From positions 1 through 64,000 of the forward strand of contig NZ_JASAMB010000013.1 in the NCBI RefSeq assembly GCF_029948125.1: DNA of 64,000 nucleotides. Reading direction: 5' to 3'. The translations under genes were made by a program, and so were the position numbers. Every line of letters begins with the position of its first letter. The first letter of the stretch is position 1. Positions 17,605 through 25,515 of the stretch are shown one piece after another. This DNA comes from Catellatospora sp. KI3. Lineage in GTDB: Bacteria; Actinomycetota; Actinomycetes; Mycobacteriales; Micromonosporaceae. A model generated the notes under the pieces. That model made no database searches and was not told where the DNA came from. It saw nothing but the letters and a program-made list of their open reading frames with translations.

Positions 17605-17617
17605 ATAACGCACTTAG

Positions 17618-17739
17618 CTGGTGTTGGGCTTATCGCCGTCTGGGGTGGCCTTCGCGCCCTCGAGCCTGTCGCAGGCGCACGGATGCGCGGCGTTGCCATT
17701 CGCGGTGCTCTTGTAGGCGCGGTACCCAGTGTCGCGGGC
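17618..17739 (-). pseudogene. Short 3' remnant of an unknown gene cut by IS5-type element
   Basis: On the minus strand one frame ends in YKSTANGNAAHPCACDRLEGAKATPDGDKPNTS followed by a TAA made at the IS junction. The composition looks protein-coding, yet no start codon precedes it after an in-frame stop. It is best read as a leftover coding fragment, or as noise. Confidence 0.25.
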
Positions 17740-17748
17740 GGCTTAGGG

Positions 17749-18777
17749 TCATCGCCCGGCCTTCCTCGCTTGTCGGCTTTGGTAGATCCGGTTCATTGCG
17801 AAATAGATCCACAAGAGCGTCAGGGGAAGTGCCGTGATGGCTGCGGTTGCGGTGGCCACGGAATCGCGAGCCGGGTTGGAGGTAAGCACCCCGACCCCGT
17901 ACATGGTCGAATATATGCAGAAGTGTGTACCTATAAAGAAGATTGGCGTGATAGCGAGGCGAAGCCAGCCGCGCATCATGAGCCAGCGGAACGCTGCCCG
18001 TGAGACGTTCAGCATCGCCCCAGCCAGCGTTGACGGTTTGTTGCTGGCGGGCTTGGTGGCCGGTGGCCGCTCGTAGCGCTTGAACACGAAGAGGAACCAC
18101 ACGACGGCGACAAGAAGGCCCCCCGCAACCCCTTCGATCTCCCCGTTGTCCCTTGGATCGGGGTTCAAAGGACTTTCCAAGATCTGTCTGACTATGGAAG
18201 CGACGCCAGCGATCACGAAGCCGCTTGCCACACCAACCGCAGGCGTCAACCAGAACCGAGCCTTAGTCGACAGAGTTCGGCGGTCCGGCATAGGTGGTTC
18301 GCCGCTTTGGGACGAGTTGCCATCGCTAGTCCTTTTTCGGCGTCTGTCCCGCAGTGTCAAGGCCAATCCGATCATGCCCGCGATCCCAGCAAGAATGCTG
18401 ACCACGGCGTCGGTGCCGTCAAGAAGGTCCACTGTGTCTTGATACACAACAGGGTCGAGCCCCGCTATTGACCGATCGTCCTGCCGGGGTGGCGCCCGCG
18501 GGGAACGGGCCTGCGTGAGGCGGGTACGGGCGGTGTTGCCCTCCTGGCTGCTCTTGCGGGCGTGGTGCCAGCCGCACAGCGAGGTCAGGTCGATCTCGTC
18601 GTGGTTGTCGCCGCGGCGTACGTGGTCGACGTCGATTGCCGCGCGGGTGCATCGGGCGCCGTTGTCGCTGGCGGTGCAGCGGTGGCCGTCGCGGGCGAGG
18701 ACGCGGGCGCGTCGGGTTGGCCAGTCGGCGGGGAGTCGTGCGCGCCTAGTGCTACCGCTCCACGTGCTTCCGAGCAC
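17749..18777 (-). CDS. HNH nuclease domain fused to multi-pass membrane region
   Basis: A 342-aa protein. Residues ~22-90 form a phage-type HNH domain: RARVLARDGHRC, then DVDHVRRGDNHDEIDLTSLCGWHHARKSSQEGN, with the zinc/catalytic pattern C...C...DVDH...C..HH. The usual Asn of HNH is Asp here (EIDLTSLC). In place of the normal stop near residue 110 the same frame continues through five hydrophobic segments (about 123-142, 174-194, 211-228, 265-290 and 300-322) with a basic C-terminus. The result is a membrane-anchored nuclease candidate. The membrane part is less GC-rich than the HNH part, hinting at a fusion of two sources. It is divergent from the 253-aa membrane protein, 104 bp away. Confidence 0.75.
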   Translation of the reverse strand: MLGSTWSGSTRRARLPADWPTRRARVLARDGHRCTASDNGARCTRAAIDVDHVRRGDNHDEIDLTSLCGWHHARKSSQEGNTARTRLTQARSPRAPPRQDDRSIAGLDPVVYQDTVDLLDGTDAVVSILAGIAGMIGLALTLRDRRRKRTSDGNSSQSGEPPMPDRRTLSTKARFWLTPAVGVASGFVIAGVASIVRQILESPLNPDPRDNGEIEGVAGGLLVAVVWFLFVFKRYERPPATKPASNKPSTLAGAMLNVSRAAFRWLMMRGWLRLAITPIFFIGTHFCIYSTMYGVGVLTSNPARDSVATATAAITALPLTLLWIYFAMNRIYQSRQARKAGR

Positions 18778-18881
18778 AGCTATGTCCCTCCTCGGCTCGC
18801 CCGAACGAAGCCAACTGACGTTGATGCGTATGAGTAGTGTGAGTTTCCCTGTGGATCAACACACGTCGAAGCGGAGCTGCG

Positions 18882-19643
18882 ATGCCCTTCACTGATTGGC
18901 TTGTGCCGCTGATCACAGGACTGCTCGGAGCTGGCGCCGCCTTGCTCGGTCAAGTCCTTTCTTCGCGCAACGCCGCCTCCCAAGAAGAACGAGTCGCCGC
19001 TCGGCAGGAAGCCAGCGAGATTCGTCGCCGAAGCGAACAAGAGTCGGATCGCCTGAGATCGGAGCGCATAGAGTGCTACATGAGATTCCTCAGCGTGCTC
19101 GACGAAGTTGTTGCCGAAGCGTACAAGGAAAGGAACCCGCAGGACTTTCGCGCATGGGCGGACCAGGCGGAGAGTCGTTTCATGCCGTTGCTAACTAGCA
19201 TCGAGGTCTACGGAAGCAATCGTATGAGGAAAATAGCGAGCGGGATAGGCTTCGACCTTGCGATGAGCGAAGGTCGTACCGTTCAGTCATTGGCCGAGTT
19301 TCAGGACGAGGTAATTCGTGCGGTACGCATCGACCTTGGCACGATCGAGTGGAGCGTCGAGCCTGGAACGAAGCGTGGCCATCGCGTCGGATTTCCGTGT
19401 GGCCTTCACGGCGAGGATGACCAGATAAAATCGTTTTACGAGTCGTTCGTCAAGGTTGAACGAATGCGTCGATTCAGCGAGGTAGGAGAGCTTGCCGATA
19501 AGACGCAAGAGGCCAAATGTGCGAGCTGCAAACGTTGTATTCTCGTCTATAAGTCTTTGCTGCCGGTGCAGCTCAAGGACTTCTGTCATCGCTGCTATCT
19601 ACTGTTCCACTATGGCGAGTCGGCGCTTGACTGGTATAGGTGA
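18882..19643 (+). CDS. Membrane-anchored coiled-coil protein with C-terminal zinc ribbon
   Basis: A 253-aa protein not recognised as a named family. One N-terminal transmembrane helix (WLVPLITGLLGAGAALLGQVL) is followed by a strongly charged helical stretch (EERVAARQEASEIRRRSEQESDRLRSERI), likely a coiled coil. Next come a helical middle domain and a C-terminal CASC...CHRC pair consistent with a zinc ribbon. ATG at 18882 follows GGAG by five bases. Composition is less GC-rich than chromosomal neighbours. The divergent partner is the HNH-membrane protein, so the two could form one module under a shared promoter region. Function unknown. Confidence 0.65.
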   Translation: MPFTDWLVPLITGLLGAGAALLGQVLSSRNAASQEERVAARQEASEIRRRSEQESDRLRSERIECYMRFLSVLDEVVAEAYKERNPQDFRAWADQAESRFMPLLTSIEVYGSNRMRKIASGIGFDLAMSEGRTVQSLAEFQDEVIRAVRIDLGTIEWSVEPGTKRGHRVGFPCGLHGEDDQIKSFYESFVKVERMRRFSEVGELADKTQEAKCASCKRCILVYKSLLPVQLKDFCHRCYLLFHYGESALDWYR

Positions 19644-20135
19644 TCGGTTAATCGTAGGTCAGCGGGGTGTCGACCTATGCCAAAGCCCATCATTGTTACT
19701 TGCAAGTAACAGCCTTAAGACAAGCCAGCCGGAGACGGTCCGTAGGCGGTCGGACACGAACTCCGACAATCTCCGACATTGCCTGATGCCCCACGCGAGC
19801 GCTGCAGTGGTACAGCCGTCACGGTGCTGCATCGCGTCCTCGAGACGCCGGGCACCCATCCCCGTAGCTCGCCGCATCTGCTCGAGGCTGCCGCGAAAGC
19901 GCACGAGGCCTCGACGGGGTCGCGCGATGCCGCCGCTCAACCGGTGGACTTGAGCGACGGTGTTCATTCAAGAGGCCGCTCCGTGGCAGGGGTGGCCATC
20001 GATGGGTGACGCAAGCGATCATTGATATTTGCGTAACAGGCCGCACCGTTTCGTAGCGCCGTGTTTCCGAGGCGACAACTTCATCCGGACTCCGGGGCTC
20101 GATGGACGAGTGCCAGCATGGGAGGGCCGGACAAC
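19644..20135. other. Non-coding gap with one strong palindrome
   Basis: About 490 bp between the zinc-ribbon gene and the helicase gene. No open frame here has a family match or a good ribosome binding site. It contains the palindrome at 19694-19711 and a direct repeat of CTCCGACA near 19760-19780. It may hold the remnant of a lost gene. Confidence 0.4.
19694..19711. promoter_or_regulatory. 18-bp perfect palindrome, likely operator
   Basis: TGTTACTTGCAAGTAACA is a perfect 18-bp inverted repeat in an AT-rich pocket of otherwise GC-rich DNA. Such sequences are typical TetR-family operators. No TetR gene adjoins it; the nearest intact genes are the zinc-ribbon protein (ending 50 bp upstream) and the helicase (starting 425 bp downstream). 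Confidence 0.55.
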
Positions 20136-22850
20136 ATGGAGGCGATCAAGACGACCTGGGGACGGATTGGCCGTCGTGGATCGCGCGACTGGCGCCTGGA
20201 TCTGGTCGGCGGCCAGCTGGTGCTGACCCTGCCCGATCGTACGCTCACTCTTGGGCCCGGAGCCGCTGACGAAGTCCGGGTTGTCCGACGCTGGCTGCGT
20301 TACGTGGTCCAGGTCCAGCTCGGCTCTGATATGAGGACTTTGACCGGCATCGGCCGCCGCCCCGCCGAGCGGCTGCAGACATTTCTCGCTGCCTGGGCTC
20401 AGGTTGCCGCAATCACCGCCTGGGCCAGACAGGTGCTCGCGGTCGCGGGTAGAGCGGAGTCTGACGGTCGTTGGATCACCATCGAGACGATTCGGCAGCT
20501 GGTCGACAGCCGCCCGCGGGGAGACACGGGCCGTGGTCCGGTGGACACGGTATGGGGGCTGCTCGGTGAGGTCGAGCAGGAGGCGGTGAGGTTGTGGCGC
20601 CTTGACCTGGTGCGGTGGTCGGTCGAGGTCAATCAGAGGGTGCTGCGAGCCGAACTCACCGCCCGCGGGGACCTGTTCCAGCGGGTGGAGACCACGCCGT
20701 TGACGTTTGAGCAGGCCTGTGCGGTGGTCTGTATGGACAACCGGGTGAGTGTGGTCGCGGCGGCCGGGTCGGGTAAGACGTCGGTGATGGTAGCCCGGAC
20801 CGCGTATGCGATCGCCCGAGGGTTCGTGGCACCGGAGCGGATACTGCTGCTGGCTTTCAACCAGGACGCGGCCAAGGAGCTGCAGCAGCGGCTACAGCGC
20901 CGGCTGGCCGCCGTCGGCGTGAGCGCTGACGGTGTCACCGCGTCGACGTTCCACGCGTTCGGTCTATCGGTGATCGGGCAGGTCACCGGACGAAAACCGC
21001 GAGTCGCCTCCTGGGTCGACGGCGGTCAGGGCCAGGACAAGATCCTGCGGATCGTGGACCGGTTGCGCGACTCCTCCGAGCGGTTCCGCTACGCCTACGA
21101 CACCTACCGGCTGCTATACGCGCGAACCAGCGACAACCCCAAGGGCACCGACGGAGACATCTGGCACCGCGACACCCGAAGTGCCCGGCACCGAACGTTC
21201 TCCGGCCACCTGGTCCGCAGCCAGGGCGAAAAGATCATCGCCGACTTCCTGTACCTCAACGGGGTCGACTTTGCGTACGAGCGCCCTTTCACGATCGACA
21301 CGGCCACCGCAGAGCATGGCCAGTACCACCCGGACTTCTACTACCCGGCGGTCGATGTATGGCATGAGCACTGGGCGCTGGACGCCCAAGGACGACCACC
21401 GGCGGACTTCCACGGCTACGCCGAGGGCATGGCCTGGAAACGTCAGCTGCACCAGGATGCGGGAACGCAGCTGATCGAAACGACCTGGGCGTCGATCATG
21501 GGCGCCGACGGCCTCGTCGCGTTCGGAGCTCAGCTGACAGCGGCCGGCCTGACCCTGGAATGGAACCCCGACCGGCCCAGCGCCGACCGCGACGCGGTCC
21601 CGGCGTCTCACGAAGACATGGCCAGGCTGCTTCGTACGTTCATGGCGCACGTCAAAGCAGGCGATCTCACCGAGGAAGCCGTCGAGGCCAAGCTGAGAGC
21701 CTCGCCGGGACTGAACACCGCCCGCACCAGGCACTTCCTGTCGGTGTACTGGCCCGTTCACCGGGCATGGCAGCAAGCCCTGACCGACGAAGGCGCCGTC
21801 GACTTCGAAGACATGCTGGTCACCGCCGGGCAGATGCTCGAAACCCGGGCGGCGCAGCTACCCTACGACATGGTGCTGGTCGACGAGTTCCAGGACACCA
21901 GCCAGGCCCGCGCCCGCATCGTCCGAGCCCTGGTCGACCAGCCAGGAAAGTACCTGCTCACCGTCGGCGACGACTGGCAGGCGATCAACCGGTTCGCCGG
22001 CGCCGACATCACGATCATGCGAGAGTACAGGCACTGGTTCGGCCCTGGGCCGATGCTGCGGCTGACGACGACGTTTCGCTGCACCCAGGAGATCTGTGAC
22101 GTGTCCAGCGCGTTCGTCGCCAAGAATGACCGGCAGATCGGCAAGACCGTCACCGCCTCGGCGGGGCCTGGCGGAGACCGAGTCCGGCTTCGCTACTCCG
22201 CCAGCAACACGGTGACCGCCGTCAGGGCCGCAGTCGCAGCAGAACTGGATCGCATCAGCGAGTCCGACCAGAGCCCAGGCAACGGCACCAGGCCGGCATC
22301 GGTGCTGATCCTCGGCCGATACCGGCACGACGACCGGTTCGTGCCGGCGCAGCTGCCCGCAGGGCTGACGGTGACGTTCAAGACGGTCCACGGCGCCAAA
22401 GGCCTGGAAGCCGACTACGTCATCGTGGCGAACATGACCCGGGGACGGCTCGGGTTTCCGTCCGAGGTCGCCGATGATCCAGTGCTCAACCTCGCCATGG
22501 CCGCGCCGGATCCCTATCCGCACGCCGAAGAGCGGCGCCTGTTCTACGTCGCGTTGACCCGGGCCCGCCACCAGGTCGTGCTGATCTCGGTCCGCGAACG
22601 GGAGTCGGTGTTCGTCGCGGAGCTGCTCAACGAAGGCAAACTCGAGCCGGTCGAGGTCGACGCGACATCCGGTGACCTCGTCGCGTCTACGGTCCAGGCC
22701 TGCGCCCGCTGCGGCCTTGGTGTGATGGTGCAGCGTGTCAGCGCCCACGGGCCGTTTCTGACCTGCAGCACGTTCCCTGACTGCCGGGCCACGATCAACA
22801 TTCCGCAGCAGAGGAGCAAGCCGGTAAGGCCGAGCAGCAGACGGCGCTGA
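20136..22850 (+). CDS. Helicase IV-like UvrD/Rep superfamily 1 helicase
   Basis: A 904-aa SF1 helicase. Walker A is AAAGSGKTS (about residues 209-216), followed by LLLAFNQDAAKEL (motif Ia), VLVDEFQDTS (motif II), VGDDWQAINRFAGA (III), TTTFRCTQ (IV), TVHGAKGLEADYV (V) and RLFYVALTRAR (VI). Between motifs Ia and II sits an insert with a PD-(D/E)XK look: E365, HPDFYY at 398-403, EHWALD at 411-416 and K435. A similar insert is a feature of helicase IV relatives. The C-terminus has a topoisomerase-type zinc ribbon (CARCG...CSTFPDC). The N-terminal ~190 residues are family-typical. ATG at 20136 is chosen for the GGGAGGG ten bases upstream. Roles in repair, recombination or anti-phage defence are all possible. 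Confidence 0.82.
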   Translation: MEAIKTTWGRIGRRGSRDWRLDLVGGQLVLTLPDRTLTLGPGAADEVRVVRRWLRYVVQVQLGSDMRTLTGIGRRPAERLQTFLAAWAQVAAITAWARQVLAVAGRAESDGRWITIETIRQLVDSRPRGDTGRGPVDTVWGLLGEVEQEAVRLWRLDLVRWSVEVNQRVLRAELTARGDLFQRVETTPLTFEQACAVVCMDNRVSVVAAAGSGKTSVMVARTAYAIARGFVAPERILLLAFNQDAAKELQQRLQRRLAAVGVSADGVTASTFHAFGLSVIGQVTGRKPRVASWVDGGQGQDKILRIVDRLRDSSERFRYAYDTYRLLYARTSDNPKGTDGDIWHRDTRSARHRTFSGHLVRSQGEKIIADFLYLNGVDFAYERPFTIDTATAEHGQYHPDFYYPAVDVWHEHWALDAQGRPPADFHGYAEGMAWKRQLHQDAGTQLIETTWASIMGADGLVAFGAQLTAAGLTLEWNPDRPSADRDAVPASHEDMARLLRTFMAHVKAGDLTEEAVEAKLRASPGLNTARTRHFLSVYWPVHRAWQQALTDEGAVDFEDMLVTAGQMLETRAAQLPYDMVLVDEFQDTSQARARIVRALVDQPGKYLLTVGDDWQAINRFAGADITIMREYRHWFGPGPMLRLTTTFRCTQEICDVSSAFVAKNDRQIGKTVTASAGPGGDRVRLRYSASNTVTAVRAAVAAELDRISESDQSPGNGTRPASVLILGRYRHDDRFVPAQLPAGLTVTFKTVHGAKGLEADYVIVANMTRGRLGFPSEVADDPVLNLAMAAPDPYPHAEERRLFYVALTRARHQVVLISVRERESVFVAELLNEGKLEPVEVDATSGDLVASTVQACARCGLGVMVQRVSAHGPFLTCSTFPDCRATINIPQQRSKPVRPSSRRR

Positions 22851-23029
22851 CGCTCGTCACTGCCGCGATCGCTGGGATGGTCGTCGTCGGCGGGCAACCT
22901 GGACCGGCTGGCATTCAGATCGGAGCACGCGGCCGATATGAGGTCGGGTCTGCGGACCCGTGCCCGTCCTGCTGGCCGACGAAGCCGCGGTGCTCACACG
23001 GACACTGTGACATGGTAGACGATTCGGGG

Positions 23030-23283
23030 CGAACTGCCGGTGAGGGTGACGGTCGACGGCACATCAAAGATCGCGGTAGTGGGGAGCTTGAGCTGTGGAC
23101 CGCTGACGGGGCCAGTATGCGGCTGCGCGCGGCGATCATGTCCGGGGCGGATGCGCGTCTCTCGACCTCCGCCAGCTACGGTTCATCGACGCTCGTGGAC
23201 TGGCGGTCCTGCTGCAGACGGCGGCCTTAACTAGCGCGCAAGGGCGCCGCCTGGAGGTGGTCAACGCGCTGGTCCAGGGGTGA
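23030..23283 (+). pseudogene. Broken STAS-domain (anti-sigma antagonist) gene
   Basis: A STAS fold can be read only by changing frame. VTVDGTSKIAVVGSL lies in one frame around 23045-23090, MRLRAAIMSGAD in another, and LDLRQLRFIDARGLAVLLQTAA...GRRLEVVNALVQG from 23161 to the TGA at 23281. The conserved DLRxLxFIDxxGL motif, with Ala-Arg in place of the phosphorylatable Ser-Ser, is clear. At least two frameshifts make the gene non-functional. The convergent terpene cyclase stop lies ten bases further on. Confidence 0.6.
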
Positions 23284-23292
23284 CGCCGTCGG

Positions 23293-24309
23293 CTACAGCA
23301 GCGCTTCGAGGAAGCCCGGCTTCGTGGCCGGCACGACCTCGTCGGCGGTGAGGTAGCGCAGGGTCCGAGTCTCCCATTCGTGATAGCCGCGGATCCAGGC
23401 GGCCATGATCTCGGCGTAGACCCGGACGGTGTCCTGCTCGGCGACCGTCAGGCCCAGCACGGTGCACATCTCAGGCACCTCCTCGGCCAGCTGCTGAAAG
23501 CGGGCGCAGCGCTCGGCGACCACCCGACGTGTCCGCTCGACCGCCTCGGCACGAGACAACGCGTTCTCGTGCTCGACGACCAGGACGAAATTGTCCATGT
23601 CGCCGCGGGCGGCTTCCTTCTCCAAGGAGTACACGTCATTGCACATCAACGTGACGTCGACGGTGATCGTGCGCATGATCCGCAGCTGCGGACTGTGGAA
23701 CGCCGCAGGCGGCACGTCGATGCGAGCGGCCCGCTCGCCGAGCGACACAGGCACCCCCGTCCCGGACATGCCACGACGGACCTCGAGGAACCTCTCCAGA
23801 TCGGTGGGCAGCCCGCGGCAGCGGTTGATCGCCTCGTGCGCGTAGGTCGCGAAGTAGTACTCCCACTCGTGGGCCGCTCGCGCCTTCCACCCGGCGGCGG
23901 CACCGTCCAGACTGCGGTCCCACAGCTCACGAAACGCCCGTAGGCAGTGGCTGCCCGGTCCCGACGGACGCGGGTCGTGAACCGCGTCGATGAACAACTG
24001 GCAGGTGCGGGCAACCTCGTCGGGCCGGCGGCCGAGCGGCCCGTCGAACTGGTCGTCGAAGAGGAAGAAGAAGGCCATGGCGTCGGCGCACAGGGTGAGC
24101 TCGTCGGCGTCTCGGGCGTGCGGGTATCCGTAGGCGGCCAGTCCGGCCATGTCCCAGCTGGCATACCAGGCCATCGCCTCCGGCCCGTCCACAAGCTGCC
24201 GCTCGCGCACCCAGTCCAGGTTACGTGCCGAAGCCGTGTCGAGGTGACGGCTGCTCCGGAGGGGAAACGGCAGGTCGAAGGTGACATCTTGCGGCACGGC
24301 TGTCCCCAT
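23293..24309 (-). CDS. Class I terpene cyclase (sesquiterpene-type)
   Basis: A 338-aa bacterial terpene synthase. The Asp-rich metal motif is FDDQFDG and the NSE triad reads NDVYSLEKE, both intact. The sensor Arg/RY region is represented by [13 protein letters not shown] near the C-terminus. Size fits single-domain sesquiterpene cyclases acting on farnesyl diphosphate, but the product cannot be predicted from sequence alone. No prenyltransferase, P450 or methyltransferase adjoins it, so it stands alone. ATG at 24309 has only a weak ribosome binding site. Upstream, 24310-24590 holds no other gene. Confidence 0.88.
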   Translation of the reverse strand: MGTAVPQDVTFDLPFPLRSSRHLDTASARNLDWVRERQLVDGPEAMAWYASWDMAGLAAYGYPHARDADELTLCADAMAFFFLFDDQFDGPLGRRPDEVARTCQLFIDAVHDPRPSGPGSHCLRAFRELWDRSLDGAAAGWKARAAHEWEYYFATYAHEAINRCRGLPTDLERFLEVRRGMSGTGVPVSLGERAARIDVPPAAFHSPQLRIMRTITVDVTLMCNDVYSLEKEAARGDMDNFVLVVEHENALSRAEAVERTRRVVAERCARFQQLAEEVPEMCTVLGLTVAEQDTVRVYAEIMAAWIRGYHEWETRTLRYLTADEVVPATKPGFLEALL

Positions 24310-24590
24310 TCGGCGAGGCGCACTCAGATCCGATCACGACTGTAGCCGCGGCTGGGCCGATTCGCCGCCGCCGATGTGTAGGAAAGCCCCAGCCAGGCCA
24401 TCACGCCGACACGACGGTCTCATCCGCCACGCAGCGGTGACGCTTACCGAAAGGTAAGGCCGACCTGCCCTCGACGACCGGAAAAGTCACCCGACGGCCA
24501 TGGCCCGGCCATCGACCGGGCGACATATTGGTCTGCGGAGTCGGCATGCGCCGACCCGACGAGACAGCACGAGGCGAAAGGCGATGCGCC

Positions 24591-25505
24591 ATGAGGAAGT
24601 TGCGTTCGGTGGCCGCGTCGGCGGCGGTCGCACTGGCGCTGACCGGCTGCCTGCCGGAGCCCGGCGCCGAGGGGCCGGGGAACCACCCCACCGGGTCGGG
24701 CGCCGCTTCCGCGAGCCCCACGGCTGCGCCATCGACCGAGTTGAAGATCGACAAATCCTACTGGTACGCCGGGTTCAAGGGCACCCTGGGCGCCGCGACG
24801 GTCGTGGCCTCCTCATTCGGCGACGGCCGGACCGTCACGATAGAGGGGGTGTTCCAGAACCTCAGCACCGAGTACCCGGGCACGCCGACATCCGAGGTCC
24901 TGCTGACCGTCGGCGACCGCACCTACACGGAAGTAGACCGCCAGCTGCAGCGGCTGCCCGAGATCCCGGCGCAGCGCAGCCAACCCGTCCTGTACGCCTT
25001 CACCGTCGACGAGCACTTCGTGCTCGCCGACGCGGTGCTGGTGGTCGGCAAGCCCTCCCTCCGGCAGGCCGTGATCCCCTTCGCTGGCCCCGACGGGCTG
25101 GTCTCCCTGGAGCCCAGAGCGGTGCCGATCACGGGCAAGGTGCTGGCGGGCAAGAGCGGCGGGGTGTTCATGACCGTCACCTCGGCGGAGGTACGCGCCG
25201 ACGAGCCGTACCTGCACGGCCAGGCGCCCTCGGGACAGGAGTTCCTACAGCTCAAGTTCTCCGCCACGAACAACACCGCCGCCGGCTTCGCCTGGGTCTT
25301 CGACCGCGACCTGCACCTGAAGGCACCCGACGGCACCTCGCTGGCCACCGCCGACAACTGCAGCCGCGCCCAGATCTACCCCGCCCCGCACGCCACGGCC
25401 ACCGGCGGGCTGGCCTGCTTCCTCGTGCCCGCCCCGGCCGCTGGCACATACCTGCTCAGCTGGAACCGCTACGACAAGGGTGCGCTGCGCGTCGCCGTCG
25501 ATTGA
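24591..25505 (+). CDS. Secreted lipoprotein of unknown function
   Basis: A 304-aa protein with a short signal sequence and lipobox ALTGC, then a Ser/Thr/Pro/Gly-rich linker and a mainly beta-strand domain. ATG at 24591 begins directly with the charged MRKLRS signal start. The body (VVASSFGDGRTVTIEGVFQNLS, FLQLKFSATNNTAAGFAW) resembles DUF4352-like beta-sandwich lipoproteins, though this is tentative. The kinase gene begins ten bases after its stop, so the two are probably co-transcribed and the lipoprotein may be linked to that signalling pathway. Confidence 0.75.
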   Translation: MRKLRSVAASAAVALALTGCLPEPGAEGPGNHPTGSGAASASPTAAPSTELKIDKSYWYAGFKGTLGAATVVASSFGDGRTVTIEGVFQNLSTEYPGTPTSEVLLTVGDRTYTEVDRQLQRLPEIPAQRSQPVLYAFTVDEHFVLADAVLVVGKPSLRQAVIPFAGPDGLVSLEPRAVPITGKVLAGKSGGVFMTVTSAEVRADEPYLHGQAPSGQEFLQLKFSATNNTAAGFAWVFDRDLHLKAPDGTSLATADNCSRAQIYPAPHATATGGLACFLVPAPAAGTYLLSWNRYDKGALRVAVD

Positions 25506-25515
25506 CGGTCGTAGA

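Larger units (their letters stand above)
16096..17617 (+). mobile_element. IS5-type element with TnpR-like passenger gene
   Basis: The ends match as inverted repeats over 22 bp with two mismatches (16096-16117 against 17596-17617; core GCGTTATTCA). Inside are an intact DDE_Tnp_4-type transposase on plus and a divergent passenger on minus. The outermost CTAA of the left end is also the right-hand target duplication of the adjoining IS701-type element, so that element appears to have inserted at the very tip of this one. The target duplication of this element is therefore ambiguous (TA is possible). Confidence 0.75.

Noticed and set aside
17622-17629. Further TGTTGGGC copy as part of the transfer-operon motif family
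   Set aside because: A single copy 8 kb away inside a possible coding remnant; eight bases recur by chance in this composition.
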